Shown in pieces: positions 1 to 7,879 of a stretch of 26,801 nucleotides of DNA; position 1 is the stretch's first letter; the number at the start of each line of letters is the position of its first letter. Origin of the DNA: CAG-882 sp050874385 (lineage in GTDB: Bacteria > Bacillota > Clostridia > Lachnospirales > Lachnospiraceae). The stretch spans positions 1-26,801 of the forward strand of contig JBNMKO010000046.1 of the NCBI GenBank assembly GCA_050874385.1, read 5' to 3'. A program made the position numbers and the translations under genes. Under the pieces are notes generated by a model, which was given only the letters and a program-made list of their open reading frames with translations, ran no database searches and was not told the origin of the DNA.

Positions 1-31
1 CATCTAATAAGTCATCTAGTTCGTCTGCCAT
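1..31 (-). CDS. Start of an unidentified flagellar-operon gene (partial, runs off the left edge)
   Basis: An ATG at 29-31 is preceded on the minus strand by a strong GGAGG site lying inside the end of fliJ, and its first ten codons read MADELDDLLD. The start lies one base beyond the fliJ stop, so it is translationally close-coupled to the flagellar operon. Only ten acidic residues are visible, so no family can be named. In related operons this position is taken by a MotE/MgtE-N-type chaperone or the hook-length protein FliK, but nothing here decides between them. Confidence 0.6.
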   Translation of the reverse strand, partial: MADELDDLLD

Positions 32-32
32 A

Positions 33-476
33 CTATTCCTCCTGTTCAAAGCGGAAGCTTACAAGCTCATCTATCTCTTTTTTCTCCTGGTCATTGAGTT
101 CCTGAAGAAATTCTTCATAAGCCTTCTCCCTGAGTTTTTCCTGAATTTTGCGCTCCTTCATAACTTCACCCAAACGCTTCTGTGCAGCTTCAAGATTAAG
201 TGAAGCCACCTTAACCTCCACAAGCTGTTTCTTAATCATATTTTTTGACAGCTCAATGGCATTCTTACATATATTAATCTGTAGTATATCAATATTCCCC
301 GACAACTGCTGTCTGTACGCTTCTTCATAGTTCTTCTTTTGCTCAAACAGCTTGTCAAGCTTTTCCTCCTCATCACTCAGCCTTATTCTCGCAGCCGCGT
401 AAGCGTTCCTCGCCTGAGTCTCAAGCTTATTCTTAATATTAAGAATATTTTGCATTCTATATATGAACTTTGCCAT
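33..476 (-). CDS. fliJ: FliJ, flagellar export chaperone / ATPase stalk protein
   Basis: This 147-residue protein is almost entirely charged and helical, with long Lys/Glu/Gln heptad-like stretches, as expected of the two-stranded coiled coil of FliJ. It is known to sit in the pore of the FliI hexamer and couple it to the export gate FlhA. Family length is about 140-150 residues, so it is complete. The start at 476 has a GGAGG site just upstream. Sequence identity in FliJ is always weak. The call rests mainly on size, coiled-coil character and its place directly after fliI. Confidence 0.85.
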   Translation of the reverse strand: MAKFIYRMQNILNIKNKLETQARNAYAAARIRLSDEEEKLDKLFEQKKNYEEAYRQQLSGNIDILQINICKNAIELSKNMIKKQLVEVKVASLNLEAAQKRLGEVMKERKIQEKLREKAYEEFLQELNDQEKKEIDELVSFRFEQEE

Positions 477-522
477 ATGCCGCCTCCCGAATTTTCCAAC
501 AGATTATCGTCATCCGAGATAT

Positions 523-1836
523 CTATTTAAATATATCATTCAAAAGCTCTACTTCCTTAGAAAATTCGTACTTGTCATCAACACCTTGAAGCAAAAACTT
601 GTTCACTGCATCATGCTTCTCTATCGCATAGTCTATTTCCTTGTTGGAACCTTTCTTGTAGGCTCCGATATTTATCAAATCCTCTGCCTCATTATATGTG
701 GCAAGAATATTCTTGAGCTTTCCGGCAACTGCCTTGTGATCCTTACTTACAATCTGACTCATTACACGGGATATGCTCATGAGAACATCTATAGCCGGAT
801 AATGGTTTTTGTTGGCGAGCTTACGGTTGAGCATTATATGACCGTCGAGAATACCTCTCGCCGTATCGGTTATAGGCTCGTTGAAATCATCTCCGTCTAC
901 AAGCACCGTATAAAGTCCCGTTATCGAACCCGTGCTACTCATTCCCGCGCGCTCTAACAGCTTAGGAAGCTCGCTGTAAACACTCGGCGGATATCCTCTT
1001 GTAACAGGCGGCTCACCCGACGCAAGACCTATCTCTCTCTGCGCCTGGGAAAAACGTGTCAGCGAATCCATCATAAGCAGTACATCCTTGCCTTGGTCTC
1101 TGAAATACTCTGCAATGGCTGTAGCCGTCTTCGCAGCTTTATTACGGATAAGTGCCGGCTTATCGGATGTGGCTACAACCACAATACTTCTTTTCATTCC
1201 TTCCGCGCCAAGATCTCGCTCTATGAACTCTCTTACCTCTCTGCCTCGCTCTCCTATAAGTGCGATTATATTTATATCAGCCTTGGTATTGCGGGCAAAC
1301 ATACCAAGCAGTGTACTCTTTCCGACACCACTTCCGGCAAAAATACCAATACGCTGTCCCTTGCCGACTGTGATAAGCCCATCGACAGCCTTGACACCAA
1401 GCGGAAGTACCTGGGAGATAATCTCCCTGTCCATAGGTTCAGGCGGCTTCGCATCACATGGATATTCAGCCTCATAGTGTATTTCAATCCCGTCCGATGG
1501 ATTTCCAAGACCGTCAAGCGTCTTGCCAAGAAGTCCAGGTCCAACCTTTATCATAAGCGGCTTTCCCGTATTCTCCACCGTACAGCCCGGAGAGATACCG
1601 TCAACCGGCTCAAATGGCATGAGAAGTATTCTGTTATCCTTAAAACCTACAACCTCGGCATATATAACTCTGTCAGGATTGTCCTTAGGAATTATTTTGC
1701 ACAAATCATTGAGTTTTGCCTCAGGCCCTATCGACTCGATACTAAGTCCTACAACTTTAGCGACGCGCCCAAGCTTTTTGTAATAGGTTTTATCTGCAAG
1801 TCTTGTATATTTTTCAAAATCTATATCTGCAAGCAC
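523..1836 (-). CDS. fliI: FliI, ATPase of the flagellar type III export apparatus
   Basis: The 437-residue protein is a full-length F1-beta-like ATPase. The Walker A loop GSGVGKST lies near residue 170 and the Walker B strand with LLMMDSLTRF near residue 250, followed by the QAQREIGLASGEPP signature typical of FliI/YscN. It powers unfolding and delivery of flagellar axial proteins at the cytoplasmic face of the basal body. The N-terminal beta-barrel (about residues 1-90) and the C-terminal domain are present and no catalytic residue appears lost. It follows fliH by a short gap and precedes fliJ, the standard order. Confidence 0.97.
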   Translation of the reverse strand: MLADIDFEKYTRLADKTYYKKLGRVAKVVGLSIESIGPEAKLNDLCKIIPKDNPDRVIYAEVVGFKDNRILLMPFEPVDGISPGCTVENTGKPLMIKVGPGLLGKTLDGLGNPSDGIEIHYEAEYPCDAKPPEPMDREIISQVLPLGVKAVDGLITVGKGQRIGIFAGSGVGKSTLLGMFARNTKADINIIALIGERGREVREFIERDLGAEGMKRSIVVVATSDKPALIRNKAAKTATAIAEYFRDQGKDVLLMMDSLTRFSQAQREIGLASGEPPVTRGYPPSVYSELPKLLERAGMSSTGSITGLYTVLVDGDDFNEPITDTARGILDGHIMLNRKLANKNHYPAIDVLMSISRVMSQIVSKDHKAVAGKLKNILATYNEAEDLINIGAYKKGSNKEIDYAIEKHDAVNKFLLQGVDDKYEFSKEVELLNDIFK

Positions 1837-1861
1837 AATTCACTCTCTCCTAACAGCCACC

Positions 1862-2686
1862 CTAATTATCTATGCAGCTAAGCAGCCTTATATCATGTAT
1901 CAGATTATCTAGCTGTACATCCAAACTACAGTCAAATACACCCGCGTCTGTCTCAATCAGACATTCATTTCTTTTAAGATTTGAATCCTCTGATATCTCA
2001 ATATGCACATCCTTTGACACGGCTGTGGTTATGAGATGCTGATTATTGATTGTAAACCTATAATCATCGGGCGACACATGTATGACAAATTCCTTGCTGT
2101 TCTCCACATTTCCCATGACGGAATTGATAAGATACATTATCATATCCTTTTTGTCCTCCGCCACGGTATGCGTTACCTTGGAAAATACATTTATAAATGT
2201 GTCAACTAACTTAGGTTCTATCTGACTAAGCCTCGTCTGGTACTCGTCCTCAAGCTGTTGTTTCTTTGCATTGTATTCATCCTCAAGCTGCTGTTTCTTC
2301 TTTTCAATCTCAGCCGCACCGTCCTTAAGCCCTTGCTCATAACCGTTGTTCTTCATAATATTTATGAAGTCCTCCGCCTCGCGGTGTGCCTGCGCAACTA
2401 TCTCTTCCCCTTCACGTCTGGCATTATCGAGGATTTCCTGTGTCTGTATTGACAAATCTTCCTCCGTGGCTGCCGTCTCGTCCGGGTCAGTGAGTTCTTC
2501 AACAACCTTCGCACTAAGACCTCTCACAAATCCATCCTCATCGGGCGGATTTGGTGTAATCTCATTTGTGACACCTACATTTTTCTTGATGCCGTTAATC
2601 CTATCTAATACCTTCTGGTTTGAATCGATAATATAATTATCCGCGTTTCTCACCACAAAGCTATTATATTTGAGCAGATTAGACAA
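1862..2686 (-). CDS. fliH: FliH, regulator of the FliI ATPase
   Basis: This 274-residue protein has a long charged coiled-coil centre (about residues 75-150), including a repeated QQLEDEY motif. Its C-terminal domain is of the kind that binds the FliI N-terminus (peripheral-stalk, V/F-ATPase E-subunit-like). It keeps FliI inactive and docks it at the C-ring. The start codon is TTG at 2684-2686, overlapping the last codons of fliG, with GGAGG about 11 bases upstream inside fliG. This suggests translational coupling to fliG. No closer ATG offers a better site. Confidence 0.88.
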   Translation of the reverse strand: MSNLLKYNSFVVRNADNYIIDSNQKVLDRINGIKKNVGVTNEITPNPPDEDGFVRGLSAKVVEELTDPDETAATEEDLSIQTQEILDNARREGEEIVAQAHREAEDFINIMKNNGYEQGLKDGAAEIEKKKQQLEDEYNAKKQQLEDEYQTRLSQIEPKLVDTFINVFSKVTHTVAEDKKDMIMYLINSVMGNVENSKEFVIHVSPDDYRFTINNQHLITTAVSKDVHIEISEDSNLKRNECLIETDAGVFDCSLDVQLDNLIHDIRLLSCIDN

Positions 2687-3692
2687 CTATCTCGTCACCT
2701 CCGCCTCTTGCAATTACAATCTCGCCGGCATCTTCAAGCTTTCTGATGTTATTAACAATCTTCTGCTGTGCCTCCTCAACATCCTTGAGACGTACAGGAC
2801 CCATAAAGTCCATATCCTCTTTTATCATAGAAGCAAGACGCTTTGAAAGGTTCTTGAAGATAACATTCTGAACTTCCTCGTTGGCATTCTTGAGGGCAAT
2901 AGCGATATCATTGTTCTCAATATCACGCAGCACTCTCTGAATAGCTCTGTCGTCGAGAGAGAGAATATCCTCGAATACGAACATCTTCTTTCTGATCTCG
3001 TCTGCGAGCTCTGGATCCTCGACCTCGAGAGTCTCGACAATATGTTTTTCTGTTCCTCTGTCAACCGCATTGAGGATATCGACGATAGCATCGACACCGC
3101 CGACAATCGTGTAATCCTGATTGACAAGGGAAGCAAGCTTGCGCTCTAACACACCCTCAACCTCCTTGATAACATCCGGTGATGTTCTGTCCATCTGCGC
3201 AATTCTTCTTGCAACCTCCGCCTGCTTTTCAGGTGGAAGCGCCGATATAATCATCGACGACTGTGCAGGTGAGAGGTAGGACAAAATAAGTGCTATAGTC
3301 TGTGGATGCTCATCCTGTATAAAGTTAAGCAGCTGCGTCGGGTCGGTCTTTCTGACAAACTCGAAAGGACGTACCTGAAGGCTCGCTGTAAGCTTGCCGA
3401 TAACCTCCTTCGCCTTGTCGGCACCGAGAGACTTTTCAAGAAGGTCTTTGGCATATCCGATACCACCCTCGGCAATATACTGCTGTGCAAGACACACCTC
3501 GTAAAATTCATTCAGAACTTCCTCTTTGGTACCCGGCGATACACTGTTGGTATTGGCAATCTCAAGTGTAAGCTGTTCAATCTCATCATCATGAAGATGT
3601 TTAAATATCTGTGATGACATATCCGGTCCTAAGGCAATCAAGAGAACTGCCGCCTTTTGGACTCCGTCTAATCCATTTTTCTTTGCTGCCAT
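2679..3692 (-). CDS. fliG: FliG, flagellar motor switch protein
   Basis: The 337-residue protein matches FliG along its length. The N-terminal domain (AAVLLIALGPDMSSQIFKHL region) binds FliF. The middle domain carries the EHPQTIALILSYL segment. The C-terminal torque domain has the charged helix DDRAIQRVLRDIENNDIAIA near residues 245-265, which contacts the stator. It forms the C-ring rotor track. Length is normal (about 335). It follows fliF and overlaps the start of fliH by a few bases. Confidence 0.97.
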   Translation of the reverse strand: MAAKKNGLDGVQKAAVLLIALGPDMSSQIFKHLHDDEIEQLTLEIANTNSVSPGTKEEVLNEFYEVCLAQQYIAEGGIGYAKDLLEKSLGADKAKEVIGKLTASLQVRPFEFVRKTDPTQLLNFIQDEHPQTIALILSYLSPAQSSMIISALPPEKQAEVARRIAQMDRTSPDVIKEVEGVLERKLASLVNQDYTIVGGVDAIVDILNAVDRGTEKHIVETLEVEDPELADEIRKKMFVFEDILSLDDRAIQRVLRDIENNDIAIALKNANEEVQNVIFKNLSKRLASMIKEDMDFMGPVRLKDVEEAQQKIVNNIRKLEDAGEIVIARGGGDEIVV

Positions 3693-3735
3693 ATTATCTC
3701 CATTCCGAGACGTTAAATATCACGCCTCCATTATA

Positions 3736-5334
3736 TTACTCCCAACCATCGTTGAGCCAGTTTCTAAGAAGCATAGCAACTGCCTCCGGATTTTCCTGTA
3801 CAAATTTCTCGATAGCCTTGCGGGCTTCCGACTTATCCTGAAGGTCAATATCCTCAAGCGGTGTCTGCTTCTCCTTGGTAGATGCAAGCATATCCTCCAC
3901 TGAGAGCTCCGGCTCTGTCTCCTCGACGGTGACAGGTCTTGCACTTCTGAATACGACAAATGCAAGAAGTGCTACTATGAGAACTGCAAGCACAATCTGT
4001 ATAATGAACGATACCGGTGTACTACTTGCAGGTGTATCCAAAAACACATACTTCATATTGGCTGAAATAGCGATGCTGTTCACAGGAATTCCTGTACCGT
4101 TGGCTATAAGCTGCGCCAAATCCTGCTCAACCGTTATCGATACAGGTGCGCTGTTGGCAAGCTTGTACTCATCATAAGTCATATTGCCAAGCAATCCCTG
4201 AGTTGTCAAATCAGCCTCGGAAACGACCTCGTATCTTGTAAGTATGATTGACAATGATGACTGGTCGAGCATAACCGATGCCGCTGTCTTTTCAGTCGTC
4301 GTGTACTTGCTGTTCTGAAGCCAGTCAATCTGTGTGAGCGAATACTCACCGCTTGTTCCCGTTCCCTGCGTGACATCATATCCTGTGTCATCATTGTTGG
4401 AAGCCGTTCCCGCTGTACCTCCCGCTGTCACGCCGTTGGTACTGTTGACCTCATAGCTTGTGCTTCTTAAACCTTCCTCTGAACCATCAGGTATCGTGTA
4501 CTCCTGTGCGACCTCTGTTACAATGTCATTGTCAAACACAAGGTTAACCATAACCTCCGCGTCCGAGTAATTCTGTGTCGCAAGTGCTAATCTCTTTACC
4601 TCAACCTCAAGGTTAGTCTTCTGCTCCTGCTGGAACTTGTACTGCGTTGTAGAACCTGCGAGTGATGAGGAATCCTTTATTCCTGAGTATAAAAGCTGTC
4701 CCTTGTCATCCATGACGACAACATTGTTGGTGTTCTTGCTTCCGACATTGTTGGCGAGCATAAGTCCTATCGCCTCTGTAGTCGAGTCTTCAAGTGTCTT
4801 GCTTGTCACAAGCACCGCTGTTATGTATGCGTCCCTGTTCTCCTCAAAAATTGAGGATGAATCCTGAAATCTTATATCTACCTGCGCGCTCTTTATTCCG
4901 TCAATCATCGCAAGCTGTGCTGCAAACTTCTTCTCAAGCTGCTCTGCATAAAGCTTTTCCTTGTCGTCCTGCGTCTGTGAAAAGCTTCCCGTAAGCACAT
5001 CGCTGTATGAATATCCTGTGGAGGAGATATTGTTAGATCCAAGCACAAGTTGTGCCTCAATCTCATCATCCTTGTTGATTATAATCTCAAAATTCGAGCC
5101 AACTGTACAGGATATGTTGTTGCTTGTGAGCAGCGACCTGACCTCCGTTGCCTCTGCAGCCGTCGAGCAATAACGCACTACAACTGTCTGCGGCTGTGCT
5201 AAAACTACTGCGAGAATCACAATGGCTATAACTGCAACCAATACGGAGGATATAAATATCGTTTTCTGTTTTTTAGTGTATTTATTCCAAAATTCCTTTA
5301 TCCTATCAAGGTATTTTTTTACTATATCCGGCAT
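3736..5334 (-). CDS. fliF: FliF, MS-ring protein
   Basis: The 532-residue protein has the FliF layout. There is an N-terminal membrane helix at about residues 27-47, two ring-building periplasmic domains (YscJ-like, about 50-220), and a variable Ser/Thr/Gly-rich loop around 300-345. A second membrane helix lies near 440-465, followed by a cytoplasmic tail ending in a FliG-binding segment (AVAMLLRNWLNDGWE, last residues). It is the membrane base on which switch and export gate assemble. It sits between fliE and fliG and appears intact. Confidence 0.96.
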   Translation of the reverse strand: MPDIVKKYLDRIKEFWNKYTKKQKTIFISSVLVAVIAIVILAVVLAQPQTVVVRYCSTAAEATEVRSLLTSNNISCTVGSNFEIIINKDDEIEAQLVLGSNNISSTGYSYSDVLTGSFSQTQDDKEKLYAEQLEKKFAAQLAMIDGIKSAQVDIRFQDSSSIFEENRDAYITAVLVTSKTLEDSTTEAIGLMLANNVGSKNTNNVVVMDDKGQLLYSGIKDSSSLAGSTTQYKFQQEQKTNLEVEVKRLALATQNYSDAEVMVNLVFDNDIVTEVAQEYTIPDGSEEGLRSTSYEVNSTNGVTAGGTAGTASNNDDTGYDVTQGTGTSGEYSLTQIDWLQNSKYTTTEKTAASVMLDQSSLSIILTRYEVVSEADLTTQGLLGNMTYDEYKLANSAPVSITVEQDLAQLIANGTGIPVNSIAISANMKYVFLDTPASSTPVSFIIQIVLAVLIVALLAFVVFRSARPVTVEETEPELSVEDMLASTKEKQTPLEDIDLQDKSEARKAIEKFVQENPEAVAMLLRNWLNDGWE

Positions 5335-5371
5335 ATGTGCTCTCCTGTATCACTGTTATCTTTAAACCAAA

Positions 5372-5689
5372 TTAAATCTGAAGCTGCATAATTTCCTTGT
5401 ATGCATCCAAAACTCCATTTTTTATCGCAACAGTATACTGAAGTGCTATATTCGCCTTTTCTTCTATTATGCTGAGTTCATGTGTGCTTGTGAGCTTTCC
5501 CATAGCATAATCAATCTCAGCCTGCTGTGCCTGCTGTATGTATCCATTCGTTCCTGAAATAAGATTTATTGCTGCCTGATATAATTCATCAAAGCTCCCC
5601 GATTTTTCTGTCTTTGTGTTATTCAGACCGGTAATCGTCTTGGTGATACCGTCCGTCGACACGCCTGATAATATATTAACCGATGACAT
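5372..5689 (-). CDS. fliE: FliE, MS ring-rod junction protein
   Basis: A small protein of 105 residues with the conserved FliE C-terminal half (AEIDYAMGKLTSTHEL and the following helix ending near the stop). It joins the MS ring to the proximal rod. An ATG two codons earlier (5695) leaves almost no room after the GAGAGG site at 5698-5703, whereas the ATG at 5689 is 8 bases away, so I choose 5689. It lies between flgC and fliF as in most Firmicutes. Confidence 0.93.
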   Translation of the reverse strand: MSSVNILSGVSTDGITKTITGLNNTKTEKSGSFDELYQAAINLISGTNGYIQQAQQAEIDYAMGKLTSTHELSIIEEKANIALQYTVAIKNGVLDAYKEIMQLQI

Positions 5690-5722
5690 ATACATTCCTC
5701 TCTTTTTCTATGTAATGATTAT

Positions 5723-6172
5723 TTACTGACCTATCTGAAGTCCCTTTGAAGCCATGCTCTTTGAAGCCTCAAATGCCGTGGCATTCGCCTCAAATGAACG
5801 TGAGGCATCTATAAGGTCAGTCATTTCAGTAATAATGTTAACATTAGGATATGTGACATATCCGTTCTCATCCGCATCCGGATGTGACGGGTCATATACA
5901 AGCTCCATCGGTGTCTCAGTATCGTTCACAATGGCAGTAGCCTTGACACCATTGCCAACTCCGCTTCTCGTAGCGTCAAAAATCTCGCTGAAAGTGCGGA
6001 TACCGTAATTATTTCCTTTTTCATTGAGAACAACATTCTTGCGGACATAAGCCCCGCCCGCATCCGTTCTTGTAGTCTTTACATTTGCAATATTCTCGGA
6101 AATAACATCCATTCTGAGTCTCTGTGCCGTCATTCCCGATGCCGCTATATTAAATGAACTGAATAATGCCAT
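5723..6172 (-). CDS. flgC: FlgC, proximal rod protein
   Basis: The 149-residue protein begins with the rod-protein signature (FNIAASGMTAQRLRMDVISE then NIAN) and ends with the matching C-terminal helix (DLIDASRSFEANATAFEASK). Both pack together in the rod. The VTYPNVNIITEM motif ahead of the last helix is typical of FlgC. Normal family length. It follows flgB by 15 bases in the same operon. Confidence 0.96.
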   Translation of the reverse strand: MALFSSFNIAASGMTAQRLRMDVISENIANVKTTRTDAGGAYVRKNVVLNEKGNNYGIRTFSEIFDATRSGVGNGVKATAIVNDTETPMELVYDPSHPDADENGYVTYPNVNIITEMTDLIDASRSFEANATAFEASKSMASKGLQIGQ

Positions 6173-6187
6173 AACTTACCTCCTTAT

Positions 6188-6586
6188 CTACTTAGCCATA
6201 ACAGCTTTCATTCTCTCGAACTCTTTGTTAAGACCTTCTATTATTCCATCATACATAATCTGATTGGAAGCAAGCTCTGCCTCCTCAGTATCTATATCCA
6301 CATTGTTGCCGTCAAGCCTCGTCGACAACTGTGAATGGTCGGTATAGACATAAGGTGTAAGTCTCCTATAGTCCACATTGGCAACCTTTTGGTCAAGTGT
6401 CGAGCTTGTCTTTTCCTGTCTTCCTATCTCATGCTGCAAAAGACTCTCAAACTCCATGTCCTGCCTTTTAAATCCCGGCGTGTCAACATTCGCAATATTG
6501 TTATTAAGAATCTCATTTCTTGTCCATGCCGCATCTGCCGCAGACGACAGTACATTGACATATCCAAACGCTCCTGAATCAAACAT
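6188..6586 (-). CDS. flgB: FlgB, proximal rod protein, first gene of the basal-body operon
   Basis: The 132-residue protein shows the FlgB N-terminus with NNNIANVDTPGFKRQDMEFE and the C-terminal YDGIIEGLNKEFERMKAVM helix. It is the first gene after a non-coding stretch containing a promoter at 6652-6679 and has a GGAG site about 8 bases before the ATG. The gene therefore heads the flgB-flgC-fliE-fliF-fliG-fliH-fliI-fliJ transcription unit. Confidence 0.96.
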   Translation of the reverse strand: MFDSGAFGYVNVLSSAADAAWTRNEILNNNIANVDTPGFKRQDMEFESLLQHEIGRQEKTSSTLDQKVANVDYRRLTPYVYTDHSQLSTRLDGNNVDIDTEEAELASNQIMYDGIIEGLNKEFERMKAVMAK

Positions 6587-6651
6587 CTTACATTCTCCTT
6601 TATGATAACAATTTCGTCAAAAAAATCCATAAAAATACATTCTTCTTATCA

Positions 6652-6679
6652 ATTATAATGTATCACTCAAAAAAAACAA
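6652..6679 (-). promoter_or_regulatory. Candidate sigma-A promoter of the flgB operon
   Basis: On the minus strand a TTGTTT -35 box (6674-6679) is separated by 16 bases from a perfect TATAAT -10 box (6652-6657). This places the start about 60 bases before the flgB ATG. I saw no clear sigma-D/sigma-28 motif here. The boxes are read directly; activity is inferred. Confidence 0.6.
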
Positions 6680-6769
6680 GCTTTTTTTACAATATATTTC
6701 AATTTTTTCAAATATTGACCATGCAGTTTTTGTGCCTATTTTTATATGTTTTGGGGCTTTTTCGCCAAA

Positions 6770-6784
6770 AATTTTCCAAAAATT
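6770..6784. promoter_or_regulatory. Candidate CodY box between codY and flgB
   Basis: The sequence AATTTTCCAAAAATT differs at two central positions from the published CodY consensus AATTTTCWGAAAATT. It lies about 90 bases upstream of the flgB -35 box and downstream of codY itself. The region is AT-rich, so chance similarity is possible. Confidence 0.35.
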
Positions 6785-6791
6785 TACTTCC

Positions 6792-6829
6792 GGACAGACC
6801 AATGCGCTGTCCACAATCGGAACAGCGCA
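6792..6829 (-). terminator. Hairpin after codY (possible terminator), with overlapping alternative stem
   Basis: TGCGCTGT (6803-6810) pairs perfectly with ACAGCGCA (6822-6829), 25 bases beyond the codY stop. The shared CTGTCC (6807-6812) can instead pair with GGACAG (6792-6797). On the minus strand no clean U-run follows directly, only scattered T-rich sequence 15-25 bases later, so termination is uncertain. Confidence 0.4.
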
Positions 6830-6853
6830 CCTTTTAATAAGTAATATAAGCAT

Positions 6854-7630
6854 CTATTCAGTGAGGTCAATCTTTTTAAGTTCATCAAACACGACATCAT
6901 TGAGTACCTTAATGTACGTTCCCTTCATTCCCGAAGACCTCGACTCTATGACACCGGCACTCTCAAACTTCCTGAGCGCGTTGACAATAACGGAACGTGT
7001 AATTCCAACCCTGTCCGCAATCTTGCTCGCGACGAGTATGCCCTCATTTCCGTCAAGCTCCTCAAAGATATGCTTGATAGCCTCAAGCTCCGAAAACGAC
7101 AATGTACTTATGGCCGACTTTACAATATGAATCTTTCTCGTCTCCTCGGCATTCTCCTCATTGACGGAGCGCATCATCTCAAGACCAACAACCGTCGTGC
7201 CATACTCACATAGAATAATATCATCTATATCGTACTGGCTGTCACACTTGTACATAAAAAGTGTTCCAAGACGCTCACCCGCGATATCTATCGGGGCTAT
7301 AATCGCCTGATACTTTTTCGCATCTCCCCGTCCGAATCCGAGTGTCTCAAGATTGACATTCTCTTTTGTAGAAAGGACACTTAACAGACGCTCATTAAGC
7401 ATATGGTCGATGAACTCACCAACCTCGTCATCAATCAATTCCTTAATCTCCTCAACGCCTTCACACAGGCTGCTTCCCAACACCTTACCCTTCTTGCTTA
7501 TAACAAGAGTGTTAGACACCAATATCTCGCTAAGCACCTGGCAAATATCGTTGAACACCACCTTATGCGAATTATTGTTGTGCAAAAGCTTATTGATTTT
7601 CCTTGTCTTATCAAGTAACTGAACGCTCAT
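6854..7630 (-). CDS. codY: CodY, GTP- and branched-chain amino acid-sensing global repressor
   Basis: The 258-residue protein starts MSVQLLDKTRKIN, the standard CodY N-terminus. Its GAF domain (about residues 1-155) binds branched-chain amino acids, and the winged helix-turn-helix (about 195-240) includes ASKIADRVGITRSVIVNALR and the wing GMKGTYIKVLN. The frame stays open to 7651, but the ATG at 7630 has AAAGGGTGG 8 bases upstream and fits the family length of about 258, so I use it. CodY represses amino-acid, motility and competence genes during plenty. Its place right before flgB matches B. subtilis. Confidence 0.97.
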   Translation of the reverse strand: MSVQLLDKTRKINKLLHNNNSHKVVFNDICQVLSEILVSNTLVISKKGKVLGSSLCEGVEEIKELIDDEVGEFIDHMLNERLLSVLSTKENVNLETLGFGRGDAKKYQAIIAPIDIAGERLGTLFMYKCDSQYDIDDIILCEYGTTVVGLEMMRSVNEENAEETRKIHIVKSAISTLSFSELEAIKHIFEELDGNEGILVASKIADRVGITRSVIVNALRKFESAGVIESRSSGMKGTYIKVLNDVVFDELKKIDLTE

Positions 7631-7722
7631 CCGTGCAACCACCCTTTCCATATAAATCTTAAATCAATTCCGTCATACTATATGTCTTATAGCAAATTCC
7701 GTGTTAATTTCCTATAAAACAA

Positions 7723-7762
7723 AAACTTAGCAAATAGAATATTGGTTCTACTCGCTAAGTTT
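7723..7762 (-). terminator. Rho-independent terminator after topA
   Basis: AAACTTAGC (7723-7731) pairs with GCTAAGTTT (7754-7762), with an inner TAGAA/TTCTA stem. On the minus strand the stem is followed by TTTTTGTTTTA, a good U-tract. It separates the comM-dprA-topA operon from codY. The rest of 7631-7879 shows nothing else I can support beyond AT-rich sequence that must hold the codY promoter. Confidence 0.8.
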
Positions 7763-7879
7763 AGCATAAATATTTTGAATATACAATAGTTTTTATGGAT
7801 TTTTTTGTGAATAGTCTGAATAATTATTATAATTCTTAATATTTAATCATATTTTTACCTGTATACCGCAAAACAATGT

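Noticed and set aside
463..957. 164-residue plus-strand reading frame opposite fliI
   Set aside because: It lies antisense to the conserved fliI gene, has no ribosome binding site or recognisable motif, and is a codon-bias shadow.
6653..6853. 66-residue minus-strand reading frame directly after codY
   Set aside because: It runs across the hairpin, the candidate CodY box and the flgB promoter, has no ribosome binding site and looks like non-coding sequence.
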